The position numbers were made by a program, and so were the translations under genes. Below, in pieces: positions 52,842-62,295 of a stretch of 64,000 bases of DNA. The stretch is from contig NZ_JBHSGI010000002.1 in assembly GCF_042654245.1 (NCBI RefSeq), forward strand, positions 434,001-498,000, in the 5' to 3' direction. The stretch's first letter is position 1. Every line of letters begins with the position of its first letter. The notes under the pieces are model-generated. The model was given only the letters and a program-made list of their open reading frames with translations, did no database searches and had not been told where the DNA came from. Origin of the DNA: Seohaeicola_A nanhaiensis. GTDB lineage: Bacteria > Pseudomonadota > Alphaproteobacteria > Rhodobacterales > Rhodobacteraceae.

Positions 52842-54263
52842 ATGGACGACACCCCGTTCCGCCCCTTCGAGACCGTGCTTCCGCTGGATGCCGCCCTCGC
52901 CGAACTGCAAAACGCGACGCATGGCGCCGACGATGGCGAACTGTTCGTCGAGCGCCGACGTTCGGAAGCGCTGACATTCGACGACGGTCGTCTGAAAAGT
53001 GCCAGCTATGATGCGGCCGAAGGGTTCGGGCTGCGCGCCGTGCGCGGAGACGTGGCGGGATACGCCCATTCGACCGAGCTGACCCTCGCCGCGCTGAAAC
53101 GGGCGGGAGAGACCGCGCGCCTGGCCGTGGGCGACGGCGGTGGAACCCTTTCCGAGGCGCCGCGCGCCTCCAACCGGCGCCCCTATACCGAAGCCGATCC
53201 CATCGGCGGCGTGCCGTTTCCGGTCAAGATCGACACGCTGCGCGAGATCGACGCCTTTTCGCGCGGCCTTGATTCCCGGGTGGTGCAAGTCTCGGCGATG
53301 CTTGCCGCCTCGTTGCAGGAGGTCGAGATCCTGCGCCCGGACGGTGTGCGGGTGCGCGACGTGCGCCCGATGACCCGTCTGAACGTGTCGGTCATCGTCG
53401 AACAGGGCGGTCGGCGCGAGACCGGGACCGCCGGCGGCGGCGGTCGGATCGGGCTGGATGGTCTGATCGACCCGGTGGACTGGCAGGCGAAGGCAAAGGA
53501 AGCGCTGCGGATCGCGCTGGTCAATCTCGATGCCGAAGCTGCGCCCGCCGGCGTGATGGAGGTTGCGCTGGGACCCGGCTGGCCCGGCATCCTGCTGCAC
53601 GAGGCGGTCGGACACGGTCTGGAGGGCGACTTCAACCGCAAGGGCACCTCTGCCTTTGCCGGGCTCATGGGCCAGCAGGTTGCGGCGCGGGGCGTCACGG
53701 TGGTGGACGACGGCACCCTGCCCGATCGTCGCGGGTCGATCGCAGTGGACGACGAGGGAACCCCCTCTTCGCGCACGGTTCTGATCGAGGACGGCATGCT
53801 GACCGGTTTCATGCAGGACCGCCAGAACGCGCGGCTGATGGGCGTCGCGCCCACCGGAAACGGCCGGCGGCAGAGCTATGCGCACAAGCCGATGCCGCGG
53901 ATGACCAATACGATCATGCTGGGGGGCGAGGCGAATCCCGCCGACCTGGTGGCGGATATCAAGGACGGCATCTGGGCAGTCGGATTCGGCGGCGGACAGG
54001 TCGACATCACCAACGGCAAGTTCGTATTCTCGTGCACCGAGGCCTATCGGGTGAAAAATGGCAAGGTCGGCGCCCCGGTGAAAGGTGCAACGCTGATCGG
54101 CGACGGACCAAATGCGCTGAAACGCATTCGCGGACTCGGCAACGACATGGCGCTGGACCCCGGCCTGGGGAATTGCGGCAAGGACGGTCAATGGGTGCCG
54201 GTCGGGGTAGGCCAACCGACCGTGTTAATCGACGGTCTCACTGTAGGTGGCTCGGCAACTTGA
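52842..54263 (+). CDS. tldD: metalloprotease TldD, 473 aa
   Basis: TldD forms, with PmbA (TldE), a protease that processes modified peptides such as microcins and CcdA. It has the zinc motif HEAVGH (H253, E254, H258) in LLHEAVGHGLEGDF and GFGGGQVDITNGKFVFSCTEAYRVKNGK near the end. Length is standard (about 475 aa). The partner pmbA is not in this window. Divergent from coxB with a 183-bp shared promoter region. Confidence 0.95.
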   Translation: MDDTPFRPFETVLPLDAALAELQNATHGADDGELFVERRRSEALTFDDGRLKSASYDAAEGFGLRAVRGDVAGYAHSTELTLAALKRAGETARLAVGDGGGTLSEAPRASNRRPYTEADPIGGVPFPVKIDTLREIDAFSRGLDSRVVQVSAMLAASLQEVEILRPDGVRVRDVRPMTRLNVSVIVEQGGRRETGTAGGGGRIGLDGLIDPVDWQAKAKEALRIALVNLDAEAAPAGVMEVALGPGWPGILLHEAVGHGLEGDFNRKGTSAFAGLMGQQVAARGVTVVDDGTLPDRRGSIAVDDEGTPSSRTVLIEDGMLTGFMQDRQNARLMGVAPTGNGRRQSYAHKPMPRMTNTIMLGGEANPADLVADIKDGIWAVGFGGGQVDITNGKFVFSCTEAYRVKNGKVGAPVKGATLIGDGPNALKRIRGLGNDMALDPGLGNCGKDGQWVPVGVGQPTVLIDGLTVGGSAT

Positions 54264-54429
54264 CGAGCGCGGAATCAGGCAATTTTCCGACAGGAAGCAC
54301 TGGCGACCGTTAGGGAGCCAGCGCAACCCTCAAAAAAACTGTCGTCGCCCTGCGAAAAACCCCTTTTGATTCACTTCCTGTTAACCGGTTCTCCGCTAGA
54401 CCTGTTTTTGCAACATGGCGGAGCGCAGG

Positions 54430-55569
54430 ATGACCGAGGACATTAGTTCTTCCACTCACCCCCCACTCCCACCCACCACGGAAGACGATCGATTTTCCTG
54501 GCTCCGTCTGTTGCGCTCTCGGCGGGTCGGTGTGGCAACCTTCCACCGGCTCCTGGCCGAGCATGGCACAGCGCAGAACGCGCTGGCCGCGCTGCCCGAA
54601 GTGGCGCGCAACGCCGGGGTGGAGGACTATGAACCCTGTCCGCCCCGCGTGATAGAAGCCGAGATGAAGGCCGCAAAGGCCGCGCGTGCGCGGCTTTTGT
54701 GCCTCGGCGATCCGAATTACCCCTCCCAACTTGCCTCGATTGCCGATGCACCGCCGATCCTTTGGGCGGTTGGCCAGTTGTCGTGGCTGAACCATCCCGC
54801 CATCGCGCTGGTCGGCGCGCGAAATGCCTCTTCCCTTGGCATACGGATGGCCCGCGCGCTGGCAGCCGGACTGGGGCAAGCGGGCTTGGTCGTCGCCTCG
54901 GGCCTTGCACGCGGAATCGATACTGCCGCCCATGAAGGGGCGATTTCGACCGGAACACTTGCCGTGATGGCCGGGGGCGTCGACGTGGTCTATCCCAGCG
55001 AAAACGCCAAGCTTGCCGCACGAATCGCAGAAACCGGGCTGTGCTTGTCCGAACAGCCGATGGGACTTGTTCCGCAGGCGCGGCATTTTCCGGCCCGCAA
55101 CCGCATCATTTCCGGGCTTGCACGGGCCGTGGTCGTTGTCGAAGCCGCGTCCAAATCGGGCAGCCTCATCACCGCGCGAGACGCACTCGATCAGGGCCGT
55201 GAGGTGATGGCGGTGCCGGGGCACCCCTTCGATGCGCGCGCCGCAGGATGTAATCTGCTGATACGCGACGGCGCAGTGCTTGTCCGAAACGCCGACGACG
55301 TCCTGCTGGCCATTGGCAACGAATCCCAAACGCCGGCGCAATCCACTCCTCCGGCGCAGGATACCATCGCACCAGCCCGCACCCTGCGCGAGACGGCTGC
55401 GCTGCATCGGCGCATCCTCGATCGACTTGGGCCGAGTCCGATTGCGGAGGATCAGCTGATTCGCGATCTCGCCGCCACGGCGGATCAGGTCGGCCCGGCG
55501 CTGATCGACCTTGAACTCGATGGTCGCATCGCCCGCCAGTCCGGTGGCCTGTTGTCCCGCGTGAACTGA
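54430..55569 (+). CDS. dprA: DNA-processing protein DprA (Smf), 379 aa
   Basis: The RecA loader for incoming single-stranded DNA in transformation. The Rossmann core is visible as ALVGARNASSLGIRMARALAAGLGQAGLVVASGLARGIDTAAHEGA, EQPMGLVPQARHFPARNRIISGLARAVVVVEAASKSGSLITA and GREVMAVPGHPFDARAAGCN. An N-terminal SAM-like region and a C-terminal winged helix (about 315-375) flank it. I chose ATG 54430 because GGAG lies 6 bp upstream; 54415 lacks one. It precedes topA, an order common in the group. Confidence 0.93.
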   Translation: MTEDISSSTHPPLPPTTEDDRFSWLRLLRSRRVGVATFHRLLAEHGTAQNALAALPEVARNAGVEDYEPCPPRVIEAEMKAAKAARARLLCLGDPNYPSQLASIADAPPILWAVGQLSWLNHPAIALVGARNASSLGIRMARALAAGLGQAGLVVASGLARGIDTAAHEGAISTGTLAVMAGGVDVVYPSENAKLAARIAETGLCLSEQPMGLVPQARHFPARNRIISGLARAVVVVEAASKSGSLITARDALDQGREVMAVPGHPFDARAAGCNLLIRDGAVLVRNADDVLLAIGNESQTPAQSTPPAQDTIAPARTLRETAALHRRILDRLGPSPIAEDQLIRDLAATADQVGPALIDLELDGRIARQSGGLLSRVN

Positions 55570-56193
55570 CGGATGAAGACCAGGCGGGATGCAGGCATTC
55601 TGCGCCTTCGCCAGAAATCCTCTACTGGAGGTCAGATCGCAAGGGCGGACAAGCTATCAGACTGATGGCCCACCCTGAGGCGCAGTATTTCGCGTCGGAG
55701 TATCAGACAACGTCCCGCGCCAAGATCCCGTGCATGGCCACCCTCGTCGGACCTGATCGCCAGAACATCGGCTGCACTCAGGCTCCGTCCCACTGGTCCG
55801 GCGCCAGGACGCCGTGCCGCTAGGCGGCGGATTGGTAAAGCCCAATCACGGAAGCCTCTGCTGCGAGAGCTTGGCGGATGCGGCTACGTCCGCCCTCCGA
55901 GGGGCACGGATGACAGATCCGACCGTAGCGCCCGGCCGCCGTTCCATGCTCGGACGGATGGTATCCTTCATCCCGGCTCGGAGCGCCGTTCCCCGCCCTG
56001 GTTTCGGCCAGCCCCGGACGATGGTTCCCACGGATCAGGATGTGCGGCGGCTCTCTAAATCCCCTTGGAAATAGAGGGCCGACGCGGCGGCCATCCTGTG
56101 CCCAAACCGCGCAGATTGACAATCAGCACTTGCACCCCACATGTTGCCCCGCCATAGAGCCGCCCTGCGCTTGTTCGAGAGGTCTGTCGCTAA
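55570..56193. other. 624-bp gap between dprA and topA, no gene recognised
   Basis: Several overlapping short open frames occur (the longest about 100 codons on the minus strand, 55820-56122) but none shows family features, consistent codon bias or a good ribosome site. It must hold the topA promoter. It may be a decayed gene; I cannot identify it. Confidence 0.45.
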
Positions 56194-58794
56194 ATGCCCG
56201 TAGTTGTTGTGGAATCGCCTGCAAAAGCCAAGACGATCAACAAGTATCTCGGGCCCGGTTACACGGTTCTGGCGTCTTATGGCCACGTTCGCGACCTTCC
56301 GCCGAAGGATGGATCGGTCGATCCGGACCACGATTTCGCCATGACCTGGGAGATCGGAAACGACAGCAAGAAGCACGTCAAGGCGATTGCCGACGCGCTG
56401 GCCGAGGATGGTGAACTGATCCTGGCCACTGACCCTGACCGCGAGGGCGAAGCGATTTCCTGGCACCTTCAGGAGGCGCTGACGAAGCGGAAGTCGATCA
56501 AGAAGGATACCTTGGTCAGCCGCGTTACCTTCAACGCGATCACCAAGACCGCCGTTGCGGAAGCGATGAAGAGCCCGCGCCAGGTCGACATGCCGCTGGT
56601 CGAGGCCTATCTGGCGCGCCGCGCTCTGGACTATCTGGTCGGCTTCACCCTGTCGCCGGTGCTCTGGCGCAAGCTGCCTGGTGCCAAATCGGCCGGGCGG
56701 GTGCAATCGGTCTGCCTGCGTCTGATCGTCGAACGCGAGATGGAGATCGAGGCTTTTCGCGCCCGGGAATACTGGACGGTCAAGGCTCTTCTGACCACGC
56801 CGCGCGGACAGGAGTACGAGGCGCGGCTGACGGTTCTGGCGGGGAAGAAGCTGGACCGTTATGACATCGAAAACGCTACCCAGGCCGAGCTTGCGGTGCA
56901 GGCGGTTAACAGCCGGGACCTGACGGTCACATCGGTCGAGGCGAAACCCGCCAGCCGCAACCCCTCTCCGCCGTTCATGACGTCGACACTTCAGCAGGAG
57001 GCCAGCCGCAAATTCGGGATGGGTGCACGCCAGTGCATGAATGCGGCGCAGCGGCTCTATGAAGCCGGTCACATCACTTATATGCGGACCGACGGCATCG
57101 ACATGGCGCCGGAGGCCGTCGCGGCGGCGCGCGAGGCGATCGGTGCGCGATACGGCAAGGAATACGTGCCGGCCCAGCCCCGCATCTACAAGAACAAAGC
57201 GAAGAACGCGCAGGAGGCGCATGAATGCATCCGGCCCACCGAAATGGCCGCCGATGCGGATAAGCTGAAGCTGAAGGATTCCGACCAGGCGCGGCTTTAC
57301 GATCTGATCTGGAAGCGCACCCTGGCCTGCCAGATGGAATCCGCGCGCCTGGAGCGGACAACGGTCGATGTGGGCAGCCGCGACGGCCAGGTCGAATTGC
57401 GCGCCACGGGCCAGGTGGTTCTGTTCGACGGCTTCCTCAAGGTCTATGAGGAAGGCCGCGACGAGGTCCCAGACGAGGACGACAAGCGCCTTCCGCAGAT
57501 CGCGCAGGGCGAGAAGGCGGAGAAACGATCGGTTAGCCCAGAGCAGCATTTCACCCAGCCGCCGCCGCGCTATACTGAGGCGACTCTGGTCAAGAAGATG
57601 GAAGAGCTGGGAATCGGCCGGCCTTCGACCTATGCCAGCGTGGTCACGACGATTCAGGAACGCGAATATGTTCGCAAGGACAAGAACCGGCTGATCCCCG
57701 AGGACAAGGGGCGGCTGGTGACGGCCTTTCTGATCAACTATTTCCAGAAATACGTCGGCTACGATTTCACCGCCTCGCTGGAGGACGATCTCGACCACGT
57801 GAGCGCGGGTGAGGCGGACTACAAGACCGTGCTGTCGCGGTTCTGGCGCGATTTCTCGGCAGCCGTGGCGGAAACCGCCGAACTGCGCATTACCGATGTG
57901 CTGGAAACCATCAACGAGGTGCTGGCGCCGCACCTTTTCCCACCAACCGAAGACGGCAGCGACCCCCGGCGATGCCCGAACTGCGGTGAAGGAAGGCTTT
58001 CGATGCGCACCGCGCGCTCGGGTGGGGCCTTCATCGGATGTTCGAACTATCCCGAATGCCGATACACGCGCCCCTTCGGCCCCCCGGGGACAGAAACCGA
58101 TCAGGTCTCGCCCGACGGCAAGGTTCTGGGCGAGGATCAGGGCGAGTTGATCACGCTGCGCTCGGGGCGGTTTGGTCCCTATGTGCAGCGGGGCGAGGCA
58201 ACCGAAGAGGTTCCGAAACCGCCGCGCGCCTCGGTGCCGAAAACCTGGGAGATCGACAGCCTGGACCTCGACAAGGCTTTGCAACTGCTGAGTCTGCCGC
58301 GCGAGGTGGGTCCGCATCCCGAGGACGGCGAGATGATCGAAGCGGCCATCGGCCGGTATGGGCCTTACGTGAAGCACGGCAAGATTTACGCCAACCTGCC
58401 GAGCGTCGAAGAGGTCTTCGAGATCGGCATGAACCGTGCCGTCGAGGTTCTGGCGCTCAAGGCCGCGAGCCGGGGCGGGCGCAGCGGGGCGGCGGCCAAA
58501 CCGCTGAAAGAGCTCGGCGATCACCCCGATGGTGGGCCGGTGCTGGTGATGCCGGGCCGGTATGGGCCCTACGTCAAATGGGAAAAGGTGAATGCCACCC
58601 TGCCCAAGGAGGTCGAGCCCGAAACGGTCACGCTGGAACAGGCGCTGGTTCTGATTTCCGAGAAGGGGTCTAAGGGCGGCAAGAAGAAAGCCGCCCCCAA
58701 GAAGGCGCCGGCAAAAAAGCCTGCCGCGAAGAAGACCGCGACCAAGAAACCTGCGGCCAAGAAGGCCCCGGCGAAAAAGGTGGCGTCTGAGTAG
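56194..58794 (+). CDS. topA: DNA topoisomerase I, 866 aa
   Basis: Relaxes negative supercoils. The TOPRIM region is at the start (VVVESPAKAKTINKYLGPGYTVLASYGHVRDLPPKDG, then LATDPDREGEAISWHL). The catalytic Tyr is Y296 in HITYMRTDGID. A zinc-finger-like CPNCGEGRLSMRTARSGGAFIGCSNYPEC (about 593-621) and repeated FGPYV/YGPYV modules follow. The last 45 residues are an almost pure Lys/Ala/Pro tail (KKAAPKKAPAKK type), resembling histone H1-like tails and typical of alphaproteobacterial TopA. Length is normal. Confidence 0.96.
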   Translation: MPVVVVESPAKAKTINKYLGPGYTVLASYGHVRDLPPKDGSVDPDHDFAMTWEIGNDSKKHVKAIADALAEDGELILATDPDREGEAISWHLQEALTKRKSIKKDTLVSRVTFNAITKTAVAEAMKSPRQVDMPLVEAYLARRALDYLVGFTLSPVLWRKLPGAKSAGRVQSVCLRLIVEREMEIEAFRAREYWTVKALLTTPRGQEYEARLTVLAGKKLDRYDIENATQAELAVQAVNSRDLTVTSVEAKPASRNPSPPFMTSTLQQEASRKFGMGARQCMNAAQRLYEAGHITYMRTDGIDMAPEAVAAAREAIGARYGKEYVPAQPRIYKNKAKNAQEAHECIRPTEMAADADKLKLKDSDQARLYDLIWKRTLACQMESARLERTTVDVGSRDGQVELRATGQVVLFDGFLKVYEEGRDEVPDEDDKRLPQIAQGEKAEKRSVSPEQHFTQPPPRYTEATLVKKMEELGIGRPSTYASVVTTIQEREYVRKDKNRLIPEDKGRLVTAFLINYFQKYVGYDFTASLEDDLDHVSAGEADYKTVLSRFWRDFSAAVAETAELRITDVLETINEVLAPHLFPPTEDGSDPRRCPNCGEGRLSMRTARSGGAFIGCSNYPECRYTRPFGPPGTETDQVSPDGKVLGEDQGELITLRSGRFGPYVQRGEATEEVPKPPRASVPKTWEIDSLDLDKALQLLSLPREVGPHPEDGEMIEAAIGRYGPYVKHGKIYANLPSVEEVFEIGMNRAVEVLALKAASRGGRSGAAAKPLKELGDHPDGGPVLVMPGRYGPYVKWEKVNATLPKEVEPETVTLEQALVLISEKGSKGGKKKAAPKKAPAKKPAAKKTATKKPAAKKAPAKKVASE

Positions 58795-58818
58795 GGCATC
58801 AGGCCGAATAGCGTGGTG

Positions 58819-58836
58819 AGGTCACTGTTGTGACCT
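58819..58836. terminator. short hairpin after topA
   Basis: AGGTCAC-TGTT-GTGACCT, a 7-bp perfect stem followed by TTCC, 22 bp after the topA stop. It could be a weak terminator or an operator for the next gene. Confidence 0.4.
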
Positions 58837-58936
58837 TTCCGCCCACATATTCAGGTTCAACCATATGTGATTTCTGTTTTGTGCACCGTCCTGATTGGAT
58901 AAAAGCAGAAGAAAAAGCACGACCACAGGCAAACCC

Positions 58937-59503
58937 ATGTCCCAGATATCCCGCCGCGGCCTTCTGACCGCTTCCGTTGCATTCGTTGCCGCGCCCGCGA
59001 TTCTCCGCGCCCAGACCGTTGAGCCGGAGCACGAGGATTTTAGCCGCCATAACATTTCGAGCTTTTCCAACCAGCGCTGGGAGGATCACTTCCAGACGCC
59101 AGGCAAGGTGAGCATCGTGGCCGACACGGTGTCGCGCGCCCTGCACTGGTGGAGCGCGGATGGCAGCGATTATCGTGTTTACCCCACGTCCGTGCCCCGC
59201 ACGGACGAGTTGACCAAGCGCGGCTACACCGAGATCGTGCGCAAGAAGGTCGGGCCGTCCTGGACGCCCACGGCCAGCCAGATGGAGCGCTATCCGGACT
59301 GGAAGCCGATTCCCCCGGGTCCGGAGAATCCGCTGGGTACCCATGCGATGTATCTGGCCTGGCCCGCGTATATCATCCACGGCACGCACGACACGCGGAA
59401 AATCGGACGGCGCAGTTCTGACGGGTGCATCGGCCTGTATAACGAGATGATTGCTGAGGTCTTCGAGATCACTCCCATCGGGGCGCAGGTTCGGGTGATC
59501 TGA
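58937..59503 (+). CDS. L,D-transpeptidase (YkuD domain), TAT-exported, 188 aa
   Basis: A periplasmic peptidoglycan cross-linking enzyme of the YkuD family. The N-terminus has a TAT signal (SRRGLLTASVAFVAAPAILRAQ). The YkuD core has the catalytic His in HGTHDT (H148) and Cys in SSDGCIG (C164). The residue two after Cys is Gly where most relatives have Arg (GCIR), which is unusual. I took the start at 58937, giving a compact TAT signal; the open frame extends 14 codons upstream. Confidence 0.86.
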   Translation: MSQISRRGLLTASVAFVAAPAILRAQTVEPEHEDFSRHNISSFSNQRWEDHFQTPGKVSIVADTVSRALHWWSADGSDYRVYPTSVPRTDELTKRGYTEIVRKKVGPSWTPTASQMERYPDWKPIPPGPENPLGTHAMYLAWPAYIIHGTHDTRKIGRRSSDGCIGLYNEMIAEVFEITPIGAQVRVI

Positions 59504-59607
59504 CGCCAGTTCGAACCCGGCGCTCCGACGCTGACGCGGATTGCCCTCCGTTGACTCTGCTGCCGCAGCGCGGCATCAAAGTTCCGTACAGGATGGAGGC
59601 AATCCGA

Positions 59608-60312
59608 ATGAAAAAAGTCTACGAGTCCGCAGCCGCGGCGTTGGACGGAGTTCTGTTCGACGGCATGCTCATCGCCGCCGGCGGCTTTGGTCTCTGCGGC
59701 ATTCCCGAGCTGCTGATCGCGGCGATCCGCGATGCCGGGACAAAGAACCTGACCGTGGCCTCCAACAACGCCGGGGTCGACGATTTCGGACTGGGCCTGC
59801 TGCTGCAGACCAAGCAGGTCAAGAAAATGATGTCTTCCTACGTCGGCGAAAACGCCGAGTTCATGCGCCAGTATCTGAGCGGCGAGCTCGAACTTGAGTT
59901 CAATCCGCAAGGCACCCTGGCCGAGCGGATGCGCGCTGGCGGCTGCGGGATCCCAGGTTTCTACACCAAGACCGGTGTTGGCACGGTGATCGCCGAGGGC
60001 AAGGAAGTGAAGAATTTCGACGGCCAGGACTACATCCTGGAAAAGGGCATCTTCGCCGACCTCTCCATCGTCAAGGCCTGGAAGGCCGACGATACCGGCA
60101 ACCTCGTCTTCCGCAAGACTGCCCGCAACTTCAACCCGCCGGCCGCCATGTGCGGCAAGATCTGCGTGGCCGAAGTCGAAGAGATCGTGCCGCGCGGCAG
60201 CCTCGACCCTGACATGATTCACCTGCCAGGCATCTACGTCCACCGCCTGATTCAGGGGGAGCACGAGAAGCGCATCGAACAACGTACCGTTCGAAAGCGC
60301 GAGGTCGCCTGA
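59608..60312 (+). CDS. scoA: 3-oxoacid CoA-transferase subunit A, 234 aa
   Basis: The A subunit of a succinyl-CoA:3-ketoacid CoA-transferase-like enzyme, which activates acetoacetate for use. It opens KKVYESAAAALDGVLFDGMLIAAGGFGLCGIPELLI, the glycine-rich CoA-binding signature. GGAGG lies before the ATG at 59608 (the longer open frame is not supported). Partner scoB is separated from it by an inserted histidine kinase gene. Confidence 0.93.
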   Translation: MKKVYESAAAALDGVLFDGMLIAAGGFGLCGIPELLIAAIRDAGTKNLTVASNNAGVDDFGLGLLLQTKQVKKMMSSYVGENAEFMRQYLSGELELEFNPQGTLAERMRAGGCGIPGFYTKTGVGTVIAEGKEVKNFDGQDYILEKGIFADLSIVKAWKADDTGNLVFRKTARNFNPPAAMCGKICVAEVEEIVPRGSLDPDMIHLPGIYVHRLIQGEHEKRIEQRTVRKREVA

Positions 60313-60315
60313 CGC

Positions 60316-61338
60316 ATGGAAGACATCGCTGGCCCTCCGACGGAAAACGGCGCGTCGATCGCCGTGCAGATCGTCCTTTCGGCCCCGTTTCCGATGGTGT
60401 TGACTGACCCGCGCCTGGAAGACAATCCGATTGTCTTCGTGAATCGGGCCTTTGAAAAGGCCACCGGCTATTCGGCGGCTCAGGCCATCGGGCGCAACTG
60501 CCGGTTCCTTCAGAGCGCGAAAACCGATCCCAAAACCGTTCAGAGGATTCGGGATGGCATCGCGAAGGGAGAAGAGGTTTCAGCCGATATCCTGAACTGT
60601 CGCGAGGACGGGTCGCCGTTCTGGAACCGTCTGCTGATCGCTCCGCTCCGCAACGAACAAGGTGAAGTGCAGTATTTCTTCGGTGTGCAGAAGGTGCTTG
60701 GAGAGCCGCCCGAGGCAGAGGCCGACGAGAAGCTGAACTTCATGCTGCGCGAAATCCAGCACCGGGTGAAGAACCATCTGATGATGGTGGTGGGCCTGAT
60801 CCGCCTGCATTCGCGCGAGGATGTTCCGGCAGAAGCTTTCGAGAAGCTGGCCCGTCGGGTGGAAACCCTTCAGCTGCTCTACGAAGAACTCAACGCCAGT
60901 GGCGGCGAGAATCGCGACGCGGTGGCCCTTGGCGGGTACCTCAGCCGCATCGTCAATTCGCTGTCCGAATTGGGAGGCGGCGGGAGCCTGCTGGTCGATC
61001 TCGACATCGACAGCTTTACGGTTCCTCTGGAGGTTGCTGTGAATTGCGGGCTGATCATTTCGGAAGCGACGACCAATGCGATGCAACATGCGTTTGTCGG
61101 CCGCGAGGCGGGACATATTCGCCTGAGCGTGCACGAGAACAACGCAGGCGATATGCGCGTCGAACTGGCCGATGACGGTGTAGGCATGCCGAAAGATGCG
61201 GAATGGCCTAACAATTCAAGCCTTGGCGGGCGCATTATCCAGCAGCTTGCCAAGAGCATGGACGGTACGCTCCGCATGGCCAGCGGGCCGCGCGGCAGCG
61301 TTGTGACATTGAGAATACCCCGCATCAAGCGGGATTGA
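60316..61338 (+). CDS. LOV-domain blue-light sensor histidine kinase (HWE/HisKA_2 type), 340 aa
   Basis: An N-terminal LOV domain carries the flavin-reactive Cys in GRNCRFLQ (C62), with NPIVFVNRAFEKATGY and FFGVQKV as flanking LOV blocks. It is followed by a HisKA_2-type dimerisation/phosphoacceptor region, REIQHRVKNHLMMV (H149), and an ATPase domain with NAMQHAF and ADDGVGMP. No TM segment, so a soluble light-activated kinase. It starts 3 bp after scoA and is followed 52 bp later by scoB, so it is embedded in that operon. A response-regulator gene is not adjacent. Function probably links blue light or redox state to metabolism or stress (inference). Confidence 0.92.
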   Translation: MEDIAGPPTENGASIAVQIVLSAPFPMVLTDPRLEDNPIVFVNRAFEKATGYSAAQAIGRNCRFLQSAKTDPKTVQRIRDGIAKGEEVSADILNCREDGSPFWNRLLIAPLRNEQGEVQYFFGVQKVLGEPPEAEADEKLNFMLREIQHRVKNHLMMVVGLIRLHSREDVPAEAFEKLARRVETLQLLYEELNASGGENRDAVALGGYLSRIVNSLSELGGGGSLLVDLDIDSFTVPLEVAVNCGLIISEATTNAMQHAFVGREAGHIRLSVHENNAGDMRVELADDGVGMPKDAEWPNNSSLGGRIIQQLAKSMDGTLRMASGPRGSVVTLRIPRIKRD

Positions 61339-61390
61339 CCCCTACCGGCGGTGACTTTGCTGCCGGTTTTGCATCCGATTGGAGGACGAC

Positions 61391-62014
61391 ATGCCCTGGG
61401 ACCGCAACCAGATGGCCGCTCGGGCGGCAGAGGAACTCGAAGACGGAATGTACGTGAACCTTGGCATCGGGATCCCGACGCTGGTGGCGAACTATGTCGG
61501 CGACAAGGACATCACCCTGCAATCCGAGAACGGGATGCTGGGCATGGGCCCCTTCCCCTTCGAGGGCGAAGAGGACCCTGACCTGATCAACGCCGGTAAG
61601 CAGACGATCACCGAACTGTCGCGCACCTCGTATTTCGACAGCGCCACCAGCTTCGGCATGATCCGCGGCGGCAAGATCGCGGCGGCGATCCTTGGGGCGA
61701 TGGAAGTCTCCGAGACCGGCGACCTCGCCAACTGGATGATTCCGGGAAAGCTGGTCAAGGGCATGGGCGGAGCGATGGATCTCGTGGCCGGTGTCGGCAA
61801 GGTGATCGTCGTGATGGACCACGCCAACAAGGCCGGTGAATCGAAGGTTCTGAAAGCTTGCACCCTGCCGCTGACCGGCAAGGGCGTGGTCGATCGCATC
61901 ATCACCAACCTCGGCGTGCTTGACGTGGTGCCGGGCGGGCTGAAGCTGGTGGAACTGGCTGATGGCGTCAGCGAGGCAGAGTTGCGCGCCGCGACCGAGG
62001 CGACGCTTGTCTGA
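61391..62014 (+). CDS. scoB: 3-oxoacid CoA-transferase subunit B, 207 aa
   Basis: The B subunit, holding the catalytic Glu in LQSENGMLGMGP (E46). It opens PWDRNQMAARAAEELEDGMYVNLGIGIPTLVANY, typical of ScoB. GGAGG lies before ATG 61391. Its stop lies inside the start of the next gene. Works with ScoA as a heterotetramer to move CoA from succinyl-CoA to acetoacetate. Confidence 0.93.
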   Translation: MPWDRNQMAARAAEELEDGMYVNLGIGIPTLVANYVGDKDITLQSENGMLGMGPFPFEGEEDPDLINAGKQTITELSRTSYFDSATSFGMIRGGKIAAAILGAMEVSETGDLANWMIPGKLVKGMGGAMDLVAGVGKVIVVMDHANKAGESKVLKACTLPLTGKGVVDRIITNLGVLDVVPGGLKLVELADGVSEAELRAATEATLV

Positions 62015-62294
62015 CGCCATTGTTCATGAAAGGGGCGAAACGAAGGGGCGCTATGTCCTGAGGCGCGATGGCGCCGAGGCAGAGCTGACCTACTCCATAG
62101 TTTCGCCCCAGCTTGTCATTGCAGATCACACAGGCGTGCCGGTTTCGATGCGCGGCACGGGGGCCGGCAGGCTGCTGGCCGAGCGACTGGTCGAGGATGC
62201 CCGGTCCGGCGGCTGGAAAATCGTGCCGCTGTGTCCCTTCGTGAACGCCCAAAGACGCAAGCATCCGGAATGGGCGGACGTGTTTTCGGAGTAG
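62007..62294 (+). CDS. GNAT-like N-acetyltransferase (YjdJ/short GCN5 type), 95 aa
   Basis: A compact GNAT protein. It opens LSDAIVHERGETKGRYVLRRDG and contains ADHTGVPVSMRGTGAGRLLAERLVEDARSGGWKIVPLCPFVNAQRRKHPEW, the CoA-loop and end pattern of the short (about 90 aa) family. I prefer a TTG start at 62007, overlapping the scoB stop by 8 bp with GAGG upstream; the frame is open further but that stretch lies inside scoB. Confidence 0.8.
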   Translation: MSDAIVHERGETKGRYVLRRDGAEAELTYSIVSPQLVIADHTGVPVSMRGTGAGRLLAERLVEDARSGGWKIVPLCPFVNAQRRKHPEWADVFSE

Positions 62295-62295
62295 G

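Noticed and set aside
56035..58524. Long minus-strand open frame (829 codons)
   Set aside because: Fully antisense to topA, whose motifs are unmistakable on the plus strand; translation lacks any family features.
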